Origin: Planctomycetaceae bacterium
GTDB lineage: Bacteria; Planctomycetota; Planctomycetia; Pirellulales; UBA1268
Direction: 5' to 3'
DNA length: 27,391 nucleotides
Assembly: GCA_005789975.1 (NCBI GenBank)
Contig: SXWC01000001.1
Location: 1 to 27,391 of the forward strand
Made by a program: the position numbers and the translations under genes
Shown here: piece after piece, positions 1 through 7,402 of the stretch
Numbering within the stretch: the stretch's first letter is position 1
Layout of the letters: the number at the start of each line of letters is the position of its first letter
The notes under the pieces: model-generated
The model's input: only the letters and a program-made list of their open reading frames with translations
What the model was told of the DNA's origin: nothing
Database searches by the model: none

Positions 1-399
1 GTGGTCATCGGCAGCGCGTTCGGCAAGATCATCAGCTCGCTCGTCGCCAACATCATCATGCCGCCTCTCAACCTGCTGACGAGCAAGTTTGGCGTCAACT
101 TCAACGACCTCGCCTGGCGGATCAGGATGGAGTCGCCCAAACTCCTCGCCGACGGCACCGCCGAGCTGAAGGACGGCAAGCCCCTGATGATCGTGCAGGA
201 CTATCCCATCCTCAACTTCGGGCCCTTCATCCAATCGGTGGTCGATTTCACGCTCGTCGCGGCGGCGATCTTCCTCGTCGTGAAGCTGATCAACACCGCC
301 AAGTCCCGGTTCGAGGAGAAAACGGTCGACGAGCCGGCGGCACCGCCGGAGGATGTCGTGCTGCTTCGCGAGATCCGCGACGCGCTGGTGAAACGGTAG
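1..399 (+). CDS. mscL: Large-conductance mechanosensitive channel MscL, 5'-truncated by window edge
   Basis: MscL is a homopentameric inner-membrane channel that opens under membrane tension and releases solutes during hypo-osmotic shock. The visible 132 residues begin inside the first membrane helix: the segment VIGSAFGKIISSLVANIIMP matches the conserved TM1 pore lining. A periplasmic loop follows (about residues 25-70), then TM2 (FIQSVVDFTLVAAAIFLVVK, about 77-96), and the cytoplasmic helical tail ending in LLREIRDALVKR, which is typical of the family. By comparison with E. coli MscL, roughly 20 N-terminal residues lie left of the window, so the GTG at base 1 is an internal valine codon and not the start. 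The loop is longer than in E. coli MscL. The stop codon is one base before the uxaC reading frame, so the two are probably co-transcribed, although no functional link is obvious. Confidence 0.93.
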   Translation: MVIGSAFGKIISSLVANIIMPPLNLLTSKFGVNFNDLAWRIRMESPKLLADGTAELKDGKPLMIVQDYPILNFGPFIQSVVDFTLVAAAIFLVVKLINTAKSRFEEKTVDEPAAPPEDVVLLREIRDALVKR

Positions 400-400
400 G

Positions 401-1825
401 GTGCCGATGGGCTTCTGCGACGACTCCTTCCTGCTTTCGAACGACGTCGCGGCGGATCTCTTCCACCGGGTGGCGGCACGCCGGCCGATCATCGACTACC
501 ACTGCCACCTGAGCCCGCAGGACATCGCCGCCGACCGCAGGTTTGACGACCTGCACGCCGCCTGGCTGGAGGGAGACCACTACAAGTGGCGGGCGATGCG
601 GGCCGACGGTGTGCCGGAGGAGCGGATCACGGGCTCCGCCTCGCCCCGCGAGAAGTTTCGGGCGTGGGCGGAGACGGTGCCGCACACGCTCCGCAATCCG
701 CTCTTCCACTGGACCCACCTCGAACTCCGCCGGCACTTCGGCATCGAGGACCTCCTCGAAGGGGCGTCAGCCGAGAAAATCTGGACCGAGGCCAACCGGC
801 AACTCGCCTCGGGGCCGCTCACGGCCCGGGGCATCCTCGACAAAATGCGGGTGGAGTTCGTCGGCACCACCGATGATCCGGCCGACGTCCTCGACGCCCA
901 TCATCAGATCGCCCGCGCGGGATTGAGGGTGCGGGTGGTGCCCACCTTCCGCCCCGATGCGGCGGGCAAGGTGCAGCAGCCCGACCGGGTCCAGGCCTGG
1001 GCAAGACGGCTCTCCGACGTGGCGGGCATCGCGGCCGACACCCACGCCGGACTGCTCGCCGCACTCGCCAAGCGGCACGACGACTTCGCCGCCGCCGGCT
1101 GCCGCGCGACCGACCACGGGCTCGAGTGCCTCGCCGCCACCGACTGCACCGATGCCGAGGCCGCGGCAATCTGGCACCGGACGCTGTCCGGCACGCCCGC
1201 CACCCCGGCAGAGGCCGAACGATTCGCGACCTCGATCGTGCTGCATGTCGCCAGGCTCAACCATCAGAAGGGCTGGGTGACGCAGCTGCACCTCGGCCCC
1301 TTCCGTGATCCCAACCCCCTGCTCGCCAGGCGGCTCGGTGCCGATGCCGGCTGCGACACGATCGGCGACGCTCGTCAGGGTCCGGGACTCGTCCGCTTCC
1401 TCGGGGTGCTGGCGGATCAAAACAGCCTCGGCCGCACGATCCTCTACAACATCAATCCCGCCGACAACGCCCTCTTCGCCGCCCTGCCCGGCTCGTTTCA
1501 AGACGGCAGCGTGCCCGGCAAGATCCAGTGGGGCAGCGGCTGGTGGTTCATGGACCAGGAACGGGGCATCCGGGACCAACTCGACATGCTCTCGAACGTG
1601 GGACTGCTTGCCCGGTTCGTGGGGATGGTGACCGACTCCCGGTCGTTTCTCTCCTACCCGCGGCACGAGTATTTCCGGCGAATTCTCTGCGATATTCTCG
1701 GCCGAGACGTCGCCTCCGGCCGCCTCCCGGACCGCCGCGACTGGCTCGAGAGCCTCGTCGCCGGCGTCTGCGACGACAACGCCCGCGGCCTGCTGGCCGG
1801 CGACCGGATCGCCCCCCTGCCCTGA
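401..1825 (+). CDS. uxaC: Glucuronate (uronate) isomerase UxaC
   Basis: UxaC interconverts D-glucuronate and D-fructuronate (and D-galacturonate and tagaturonate), the first cytoplasmic step of hexuronate breakdown. The protein has 474 residues, close to the roughly 470 of E. coli UxaC. It carries the amidohydrolase-fold signature DYHCHLSP near residue 33, the TTDDP segment near 155, PTFRPD near 181, and a C-terminal SRSFLSYPRHEYFRR block typical of the family. The GTG at 401 begins one base after the mscL stop. An ATG two codons later (407), preceded by AGGG at 398-401, is an equally good start and would shorten the protein by two residues. No other uronate-pathway genes (uxaA, uxaB, kdgK) are in the window. 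The gene fits the polysaccharide-degradation theme of the sulfatase region. Confidence 0.93.
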   Translation: MPMGFCDDSFLLSNDVAADLFHRVAARRPIIDYHCHLSPQDIAADRRFDDLHAAWLEGDHYKWRAMRADGVPEERITGSASPREKFRAWAETVPHTLRNPLFHWTHLELRRHFGIEDLLEGASAEKIWTEANRQLASGPLTARGILDKMRVEFVGTTDDPADVLDAHHQIARAGLRVRVVPTFRPDAAGKVQQPDRVQAWARRLSDVAGIAADTHAGLLAALAKRHDDFAAAGCRATDHGLECLAATDCTDAEAAAIWHRTLSGTPATPAEAERFATSIVLHVARLNHQKGWVTQLHLGPFRDPNPLLARRLGADAGCDTIGDARQGPGLVRFLGVLADQNSLGRTILYNINPADNALFAALPGSFQDGSVPGKIQWGSGWWFMDQERGIRDQLDMLSNVGLLARFVGMVTDSRSFLSYPRHEYFRRILCDILGRDVASGRLPDRRDWLESLVAGVCDDNARGLLAGDRIAPLP

Positions 1826-2037
1826 CCCCTGCCGCCGACCTGGGCCGGGATCATGAGAAGCTCGCGAGGATTGTGTGAGGGTTTGGTGAAATTGCGGCAA
1901 ACGCCGGGAATAACCCAATTTTGAGGCCTTGAAATCACGAAACCCAATATCTGTTTCGACTCGTATTGAGCGGTATGCTCGGGAGAGAGAAAGAGAAGGC
2001 GTCCCAATCCTGTGTCGCACCCTGTAAGGAGAGTGAC
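1826..2037 (+). promoter_or_regulatory. Intergenic leader with AT-richer promoter-like stretch
   Basis: This 212-nt gap follows uxaC. Bases about 1905-1985 are clearly richer in A and T than the surrounding DNA and contain several weak -35/-10 candidates, such as TTGAGG (1921-1926) with CAATAT (1945-1950, 18-nt spacer) and TATGCT (1974-1979). None is strong enough to name. The downstream gene has a good AAGGAG ribosome-binding site at 2026-2031. I therefore expect its promoter here but cannot place it exactly. Confidence 0.35.
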
Positions 2038-2694
2038 ATGACGTCAAAGCCGCGCGGTGAAAACGAGATGCGCTGGGCGCCGAAGTTGAAGGGCGTCGTG
2101 CGGCACCCTGGCGGCAGCCTGAGCGGCAGCGCCCAAGCCGCCAGCATGGCCATGGGACAGATCAAAGAAATCGAGATTCGCAAACAGATCGGCGTGCAGA
2201 TCGACGACGAGTATCTCGAGAAGGTGAGCAAGACGCTCAACTCGAAATCTCAGAAGCGGGCGCCGACGACGGCGACCCGTGGACCTTCGGGCATGGGAAA
2301 GATTCTGTCGATCGTCGTCGGGGTCGTCGTCCTGGTGGGCGGCCTCGTCTACGGGGCGGCCTGGATGCGGAGCGGTCCGGCCCACAGCGTCACGGGCACG
2401 CTGCTGCTGACCCGCACCCCCATCGTCGGAGCAGCCGTCGTCTTCCATCCGACGAAGTCCGGTGGCAAGCCCGCACGGACCACCACCAAGGAGGACGGAT
2501 CGTTTCGGATCGGTGGCCTCACTCCCGACGCCTACAAGGTGACGATCGAACCGGGCGAGTTTGGCAGCACGGCCTTCCCCTCCGCCTACAGCAGCGCCGC
2601 GACCACCCCGCTCACGCTCAATGTCTTCCGGGACCGGGACATGAAGCAAGTCCGGGTGACCGCCCTGACCCAGCCGCCGCAGAAGAAGACCTAG
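2038..2694 (+). CDS. Single-pass membrane protein with C-terminal CarboxypepD_reg-like beta-sandwich domain
   Basis: The function is unknown. The 218-residue protein has a charged cytoplasmic N-terminal region (1-85, with a likely helical stretch IKEIEIRKQIGVQ near 42-54) and one transmembrane helix (about 88-109, ILSIVVGVVVLVGGLVYGAA). The outer domain (about 117-208) shows the pattern SVTGTLLLTRTPIVGAAVVF, then TTTKEDGSFRIGGLTPDAYK. This is the carboxypeptidase-regulatory-like fold common in planctomycete surface lipoproteins, but here it has a membrane anchor instead of a lipobox. The start at ATG 2038 is chosen because AAGGAG lies six bases upstream; the frame extends further upstream to a TTG at 1966 without support. 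The gene stands alone between uxaC and a convergent gene. Confidence 0.8.
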   Translation: MTSKPRGENEMRWAPKLKGVVRHPGGSLSGSAQAASMAMGQIKEIEIRKQIGVQIDDEYLEKVSKTLNSKSQKRAPTTATRGPSGMGKILSIVVGVVVLVGGLVYGAAWMRSGPAHSVTGTLLLTRTPIVGAAVVFHPTKSGGKPARTTTKEDGSFRIGGLTPDAYKVTIEPGEFGSTAFPSAYSSAATTPLTLNVFRDRDMKQVRVTALTQPPQKKT

Positions 2695-2710
2695 CAGACT
2701 CCGGCACAAG

Positions 2711-2767
2711 CCTGCCTGAGCAGGATGCGAAGATCTTCGCGGGCGGAAACCCCCGGCGTTGCCCGCG
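2711..2767. terminator. Convergent intergenic hairpin cluster, possible bidirectional terminator
   Basis: Between two converging genes (stops at 2694 and 2843) lie three inverted repeats: a 5-bp stem CCTGC/GCAGG with a CTGA loop (2711-2724), a perfect 14-nt palindrome GCGAAGATCTTCGC (2727-2740), and a 7-bp stem CGCGGGC/GCCCGCG (2738-2744 with 2761-2767). None is followed by a clear T-run, so intrinsic termination is only a possibility. Confidence 0.35.
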
Positions 2768-2842
2768 GTCGATCACGTGGACGAAGGTCATGAATGACTT
2801 TGTCACCGGCCCGCCAGCCGCGGGAGACGCGGCGGTGGCTGC

Positions 2843-3808
2843 TCAGCGGGACGGGCTGCGGACGACCGCGAACCGCACGCGGACGTCGGGATGCGTGGTG
2901 TAGAGCCGCTGCCGCTCACCGTCGAACACGAGCGTACCGCTCGACTGTTTGGGATGGGCGGGGTCGGCCGGCAGGATGGGATTGCCCGCATACTTCGTCC
3001 AGCGGACGAGGTCGTCACTGACGGCGATGCAGGTCTGCCACCGGCGGCGGTCCGGATCGGGACTCGCGTGGTAATAGGCGTAGAAACGCCCGCGGAACCG
3101 CACGATCTGATCGACCGCGATCCCGTGCAGGTCGTAGGGCTCGGGGCCACAGGCGATCACCGGGGCGTCGCTCACGTTGGTGAACGTCCGCAGATCGCGG
3201 GTCGTGGCCAGCCAGACGCCGTCATCGTGACGCTCGTAGAAAAGGTGCCAGACACCCCGCTCGAGCCAGGCCGCGGGCGTGCCCCGCGGGCCGGCCGGGA
3301 TCGGCTCGCCCGAGACCAGACGGATGTCCAGGGCACCGCACGACCGCCAGTCGCTGCCGTTTCGTGACGAGAGCAGGTGGGCGATGTCCTGCTCCCCCTC
3401 GGCGAACATCCACAGCACGTCGGCCGAGCGGCAGCGGGTCTTCACGACGCACACATCCTCGACCCAACGATCGGCCAGCAGCGGCCCCGGCGAGGACCGT
3501 GTCCAGTTGAGGCCGTCGGGGCTCGTGGCATGTCCGAGCCGGCGAACGGGATCACGGTCGGTGTTCGAGCCGGTGTACCAGAGATGCCAGGCACCGCCGT
3601 GCCGCATGATCCAGCCCCGCTCGCGGAGGTCGCGGTCCCACGCGTCGGGCCCCCCTCCGGCGAAGAGCGGCGTCGCCGATGCCGGACCGAAGTCGACGAG
3701 TTCCGGGGGGAAGAGCCCCGCCCCGGACGACGCGGGCGCGAGCAGCGCGGACAGGAGCAATCCGGCGACCAGGCGTCCGCACGCAGTCGATGCCTTTTCT
3801 CTCGTCAT
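2843..3808 (-). CDS. Secreted five-bladed beta-propeller glycosidase-like protein (GH43/GH32/DUF377-type)
   Basis: The protein has 321 residues and probably acts outside the cytoplasm on a carbohydrate, but its substrate cannot be told. The N-terminus (MTREKASTACGRLVAGLLL, then small residues ending ASSGA) looks like a signal peptide with cleavage near residue 30. The rest shows repeated blade motifs of the furanosidase-type five-bladed propeller: WHLWYTGSNTDRDPVRRLGH then ATSPDGLNWTR (about 74-103), AEGEQDIAHLLSSRNGSDW (about 136-154), WHLFYERHDDGVWLATTRDL (about 187-206) and CIAVSDDLVRWTKYAGNPIL. Acidic residues fit such active sites, but I cannot assign the catalytic triad. The ATG at 3808 is chosen because it starts the signal peptide; the longer upstream frame overlaps the divergent kinase gene. 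A TATGAT box six bases before the ATG suggests a nearly leaderless transcript. Confidence 0.75.
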   Translation of the reverse strand: MTREKASTACGRLVAGLLLSALLAPASSGAGLFPPELVDFGPASATPLFAGGGPDAWDRDLRERGWIMRHGGAWHLWYTGSNTDRDPVRRLGHATSPDGLNWTRSSPGPLLADRWVEDVCVVKTRCRSADVLWMFAEGEQDIAHLLSSRNGSDWRSCGALDIRLVSGEPIPAGPRGTPAAWLERGVWHLFYERHDDGVWLATTRDLRTFTNVSDAPVIACGPEPYDLHGIAVDQIVRFRGRFYAYYHASPDPDRRRWQTCIAVSDDLVRWTKYAGNPILPADPAHPKQSSGTLVFDGERQRLYTTHPDVRVRFAVVRSPSR

Positions 3809-3814
3809 GGCGGC

Positions 3815-3820
3815 ATCATA
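3815..3820 (-). promoter_or_regulatory. Candidate -10 box (TATGAT) directly before the glycosidase-like gene
   Basis: On the minus strand TATGAT ends six bases before the ATG at 3808. This is the spacing expected if transcription starts at or next to the start codon. No good -35 hexamer is visible at 16-18 bases upstream (around 3837-3843), and there is no Shine-Dalgarno sequence. Confidence 0.4.
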
Positions 3821-3893
3821 CGCTGCGGCGCAGGTAGCATGGGAAGGTGCGGTGGGATCCGGTCGCCTGCCTCCTCCTCTCGCAAAGCGTCGC

Positions 3894-5288
3894 ATGTCAT
3901 CCTCACCCCGCGGCCGATCGCTCTTCAGGCAGCTGGTGCTGCCCGTCGTGGGACTCGTGCTGGCGGCGGTGCTCGGCAACGTCGCCTTCTCGGCCTGGCT
4001 GGCCGTGCAACGATCGTTCACCGCCGCCCGCGCCGGTCACGAACGGGTCGTCGCGGCACTGGAGGGTTCGCGGGTCTCGCTCGCGCCACAGGTGCTCGAT
4101 GCCATGCACCGCCTGACCGGCAGCCACTTCGTCGTCCGGGACGAGGCCGCCGGCGTGGCCGGGACATCGACCCTGCCGGAGTCGGCCCGCGAGGGCGTCG
4201 CCGCCGCACTCGGATCTGCGGCCCCCGGCACCGTGGTCGTGATCGACGGGCAGCGGCATTGCGTCGGCGTGGCCCGGGCCGCGGGCAGCCGTCCGGAGCG
4301 GGTGTTCGTGCTCTCGCCCATCCCGGGACTCGTCGAATCCTCGGTGGCCGCGGCCTGGCCGGTGCTCGCCGTCGCGGCCGCCACCCTCGTCGTGCTCGTG
4401 CCGCTCGGGCTTGCGACCACCGGCCGCCTCGCCCGGCGGATCTCCGGGATCGAGCGGCACGTCGAAGAATTGTCCCGGGGTGAGTTCGGCACGGTGCTCA
4501 CCGACACCGCCGCGACGGGAGACGACGAGGTCGCACGGCTCGTGGCCGGCGTCAACCGCATGAGCGCCGAGCTCGACCGCCTGCGGAACACCGTCGTGGC
4601 GGGCGAACGCCAGCGGCTTCTCGGCCAGCTGGCCGCCGGCTTCGCACACGAACTCCGCAACGCCATCACCGGCGCCCGGCTCGCCATCGACCTGCATCGC
4701 CGACGCTGCCACTGCGACACCACCGGCCGGCCGGCCGACGAGAGCCTCGCCGTGGCCTGCCGCCAGCTCGACATCGTGGAGGAGGAGGTTCGCGGCCTGC
4801 TCGCGCTCGGCACGCCCTCCACCACGACCCCGTCGCCTGTCGATCTCGACGCGCTCGTCGGCGAGGTCCGCGATCTCACCGCACCGCGCTGCGAACACGC
4901 GGGCGTGCGACTCGACCTTGGACCGGCCATCACCGCCACGGTGATCGGCCGCCGCGACGCCCTCCGCGCCGCTGTTGTCAATCTGGCCCTCAACGCCATC
5001 GACGCTGCGGGACGCGGGGGCCAAGTCAGCCTCCGCGGCGAGGCGGACGATCAGGGCGTCCGGATCGTGGTCGAGGACGACGGCCCCGGGCCGCCCGTTG
5101 CACTTGCCGAGCACCTTCACGAGCCGTTCGTGACCGGCAAGCCGGAAGGGGTGGGGCTGGGGCTCGCGGTGGCCAAGGCCGTCGCCGAACAACACGGCGG
5201 CACGCTCCAATGGGGCCGCACCGACGGCCGGACTCGATTCGTGATCGGCCTGCCCTCGCCCGCCATGCCGGCGGCACACAGCCCTTGA
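3894..5288 (+). CDS. Membrane sensor histidine kinase (NtrB-like partner of the next gene)
   Basis: The protein has 464 residues and should autophosphorylate in response to an unknown signal and pass the phosphate to the regulator encoded just downstream. Order: TM1 (about 14-37), an extracytoplasmic sensor region (about 38-150, no recognised fold), TM2 (about 151-175), a HAMP linker (about 176-230), a HisKA domain with the phospho-acceptor in FAHELRNAITG (His 252), and a HATPase_c domain. The latter has the N box NLALNAID (363-370), the G1 box EDDGPGP (394-400) and the G2 box GVGLGLAVAKAV (419-430). The ATG at 3894 is taken because the first membrane helix follows directly; an upstream ATG at 3807 would overlap the divergent gene start. 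The stop is 10 nt before the regulator gene, so the two form an operon. Confidence 0.9.
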   Translation: MSSSPRGRSLFRQLVLPVVGLVLAAVLGNVAFSAWLAVQRSFTAARAGHERVVAALEGSRVSLAPQVLDAMHRLTGSHFVVRDEAAGVAGTSTLPESAREGVAAALGSAAPGTVVVIDGQRHCVGVARAAGSRPERVFVLSPIPGLVESSVAAAWPVLAVAAATLVVLVPLGLATTGRLARRISGIERHVEELSRGEFGTVLTDTAATGDDEVARLVAGVNRMSAELDRLRNTVVAGERQRLLGQLAAGFAHELRNAITGARLAIDLHRRRCHCDTTGRPADESLAVACRQLDIVEEEVRGLLALGTPSTTTPSPVDLDALVGEVRDLTAPRCEHAGVRLDLGPAITATVIGRRDALRAAVVNLALNAIDAAGRGGQVSLRGEADDQGVRIVVEDDGPGPPVALAEHLHEPFVTGKPEGVGLGLAVAKAVAEQHGGTLQWGRTDGRTRFVIGLPSPAMPAAHSP

Positions 5289-5298
5289 AAAGAACACC

Positions 5299-6654
5299 AT
5301 GAGCCAGATCCTCGTCATCGACGATGAGCCGGCCATCGGCTGGAGCCTGCGGGAGATGCTCCAGGACGACGGCCACACGGTCGTCCTGGCCGCGAGCGTC
5401 GCCGAGGCGCTGGACGCCTGCGGCCGGGTCATCCCGGATGCGATCCTGCTCGATGTCAGGCTCCCTGGTCGCGACGGCATTTCGGCGATCCCCGACCTCA
5501 AGGCGACCGCGGCCGACGCCCCCGTGATCGTGATGACCGCGTTCGGCGACCTCGAGACGGCGGTCCGGGCCGTGAGGGCCGGGGCCTTCGACTATCTCGT
5601 GAAACCCTTCGACCTCGAGCACGTGGCGACCGTGGTGGCCCGTGGCTTGGCGGAGCGGTCTCTCCGCGACGCGCCGCCGGCCGGGGTCGACGACGCCGCG
5701 GGCTTGCTCGTCGGCTCCTCGGCCGCGATGCAGGAGGTCTACAAACGCATCGCGCTGGTCGCCGACCACGACCTGCCGGTGTTGATCACGGGCCCGTCAG
5801 GCAGCGGCAAGAAGCTCGCCGCCCGCGAAATCCACGCCCATGGCCGCCGGCATGACCGACCCCTCGTGACCACGAAACTCACGGCGCTGGCGCAGGCGGC
5901 AGTCGCCGCAGAGCTCTTCGGGCATGCCGATGGGCGACCCGGGCTCGTCACGGCGGCAGCGGGCGGCACGCTCTCCCTGGCAGATATCGAGGCGGCGCCG
6001 CCCGAGGTGCAGGCCGGGCTCCTCCAACTCCTCGAATCCCATGCGGGCGACGTGCGCATCATCGCCACGACCCAACGCGACCCGGGCAGCCTGGCGGCCG
6101 CGGGATTTCGCCGCGACCTGCTCGACCGGCTCCGCGTCGTCGAGATCGCCATGCCCCCGCTGGCGGACCGCCGCGACGACATCGAGCCGCTGGCCCGCTG
6201 CCTGCTGGCCCGCTTCGGCGGCGCCCAGCCGCACGCGCCGGCGGCTGTCATGTCCCGCGATTTCGTCGAGGCGCTCACCCTCCGCGACTGGGCGGGCAAT
6301 GTTCGCGAACTGCGACATGCCGTCGAGCACGCTGCCGTCGTGGCGCACGGTGGCGTCCTTCAACCACAACATCTGCCGTCGCCGGCGGAGGCGTCGGCGG
6401 GCACCAGCGGCCTCGATACCGCCGCCGCCGGCGTGGGCGCCGCGGTGAAAGAGTGGGCGGCCACCGCCCGGGCCACGTTCGCCCCGCTGCCGGAGCCTGA
6501 CCTTCACCATCGAACGCTGCAACTCGTGGAGGCAACGCTGCTGCGTGAGGCACTCGCCCACACGGGCGGCAACCGCACGGCCGCCGCGAAGTTGCTCGGC
6601 CTCGACCGGGCCACCCTGCGGACGAAACTCCGGCTGCTCGGGATCGACGACTGA
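5299..6654 (+). CDS. NtrC-family response regulator with degenerate AAA+ domain (no GAFTGA loop)
   Basis: The protein has 451 residues in the classic NtrC order. A receiver domain (1-120) has acidic pocket D8/D9, phospho-acceptor D52, T80 and K102. An AAA+ domain (about 136-360) has Walker A GPSGSGKK (165-172). A Fis-type HTH lies at the end (about 405-451, with GGNRTAAAKLLGLDRATLR). The AAA+ domain is abnormal. After ELFGH (205-209) about eight residues present in NtrC are missing, including the sigma-54-contacting GAFTGA motif. Walker B, normally LFLDEI, reads LSLADI (225-230), with Ala in place of the key Asp. The arginine-finger segment FRRDLLDRL and GNVRELRHAVEH are kept. It may therefore not work as a normal sigma-54 activator; Rhodobacter capsulatus NtrC, which lacks GAFTGA and works with sigma-70, is a precedent. 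It is paired with the upstream kinase. Confidence 0.9.
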   Translation: MSQILVIDDEPAIGWSLREMLQDDGHTVVLAASVAEALDACGRVIPDAILLDVRLPGRDGISAIPDLKATAADAPVIVMTAFGDLETAVRAVRAGAFDYLVKPFDLEHVATVVARGLAERSLRDAPPAGVDDAAGLLVGSSAAMQEVYKRIALVADHDLPVLITGPSGSGKKLAAREIHAHGRRHDRPLVTTKLTALAQAAVAAELFGHADGRPGLVTAAAGGTLSLADIEAAPPEVQAGLLQLLESHAGDVRIIATTQRDPGSLAAAGFRRDLLDRLRVVEIAMPPLADRRDDIEPLARCLLARFGGAQPHAPAAVMSRDFVEALTLRDWAGNVRELRHAVEHAAVVAHGGVLQPQHLPSPAEASAGTSGLDTAAAGVGAAVKEWAATARATFAPLPEPDLHHRTLQLVEATLLREALAHTGGNRTAAAKLLGLDRATLRTKLRLLGIDD

Positions 6655-6693
6655 GCACACGGCCGCCGTCCGGTGAACAGCATCCCGGCCCGG

Positions 6694-6713
6694 CGGGGAA
6701 GCGGTTTTCCCCG
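6694..6713 (+). terminator. Hairpin downstream of the response regulator
   Basis: A 7-bp perfect stem CGGGGAA/TTCCCCG with the 6-nt loop GCGGTT lies 39 nt after the regulator stop. No T-run follows, so it may be a weak terminator or an mRNA 3' end structure. Its right arm is the first of two TTTCCCC elements discussed in the findings. Confidence 0.4.
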
Positions 6714-6728
6714 ACTCGCACCGGCTGC

Positions 6729-6757
6729 TTTCCCCCGACTCGGGCCGGCCGTAGATT
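6729..6757 (+). promoter_or_regulatory. Candidate promoter of the YidB-family gene
   Basis: TTTCCCCC (from 6729) is followed 23 bases later by TAGATT (6752-6757), giving a -35/-10-like pair with a 17-nt spacer, and a 5' leader of about 50 nt before the ATG at 6817. The same arrangement with TAGTCT is seen before floA. The -35-like element does not match the TTGACA consensus. Confidence 0.35.
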
Positions 6758-6816
6758 ACCGACGTGTTTCGCAAACGCCGAAGCAATCGATTCTCAAACA
6801 CGAAAAGGGGCGGTTC

Positions 6817-7254
6817 ATGGACATTCTCGGTGAGATCTTGAAGCAGGTGCTCGAAGGCGCGGCCCAGCAGCAGCAGCCACAGCCGCGGCAGCCCCAGCCC
6901 CAGCAGCGGCCACAGCAGACTCAGCAGCAGCCGCAGGGCATGCCATCGTCGAACGACCTCTCCGACATCCTGACCCAGATCTTCGGCGGTGGCGGCGCCC
7001 AGAAGCTGCCCGACGTCGTCAAGCAGTTCGAGGAAAAGGGCATGCGGGAGCAGGTCGACTCGTGGGTTCGCACCGGCCCCAACAAGCCGGTCGATCGCCG
7101 GCAGGTCGAGGATGCCTTCGGCCAGCGCGAACTGGAGAACATTGCCCGCTCGAAGGGGATCGACCGCGATCAGCTCGCGGAAGTGCTCGCCAAGTACATC
7201 CCCCGGATCATCGACGAACTGACCCCGTCGGGCCAGTTGCCGTCGCGCCGGTAG
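6817..7254 (+). CDS. YidB family (DUF937-type) protein with Gln/Pro-rich linker
   Basis: The protein has 145 residues; its family has no firmly assigned function. The C-terminal half (about 60-141) is typical of YidB-like proteins: DVVKQFEEKGMREQVDSWVR, then TGPNKPVDRRQVEDAFGQ, and the end IIDELTPSGQLP. The N-terminal helix (MDILGEILKQVLEGA) is separated from it by an unusual Gln/Pro-rich stretch (about 17-40). The ATG at 6817 has AAAAGGGG six bases upstream. The frame continues to an upstream ATG at 6673, but that extension crosses the hairpin and promoter-like bases and has no family similarity. The gene appears to be a single transcription unit. Confidence 0.85.
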   Translation: MDILGEILKQVLEGAAQQQQPQPRQPQPQQRPQQTQQQPQGMPSSNDLSDILTQIFGGGGAQKLPDVVKQFEEKGMREQVDSWVRTGPNKPVDRRQVEDAFGQRELENIARSKGIDRDQLAEVLAKYIPRIIDELTPSGQLPSRR

Positions 7255-7353
7255 CAGGTTCGCGACGAAGCCCGCCCCCGCATCGCCCGCAGGATCCGCA
7301 TGGACTTGCCGGGCGATGCGGGAGGTCTTCGGGCGGACGAACGGCCGCGAGCC

Positions 7354-7359
7354 TATAAT
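7354..7359 (+). promoter_or_regulatory. Perfect -10 box TATAAT before the hydrolase-like gene
   Basis: TATAAT stands out in a GC-rich intergenic region, 43 nt before the ATG at 7403, and implies a leader of about 37 nt. No clear -35 hexamer is visible; TTCGGG at 7328-7333 is the nearest and is 20 nt away. The box lies downstream of an in-frame ATG at 7316, which supports the later start. Confidence 0.55.
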
Positions 7360-7402
7360 CGACCGGTACGACCCTTCCTCACGCAGGACGCCCGGCTTCC
7401 CC

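Noticed and set aside
1897..6780. Shared 10-mer GCAAACGCCG in two intergenic regions (1897-1906 and 6771-6780)
   Set aside because: A single 10-base match between GC-rich intergenic regions is expected by chance; the surrounding bases and the distances to the genes differ.
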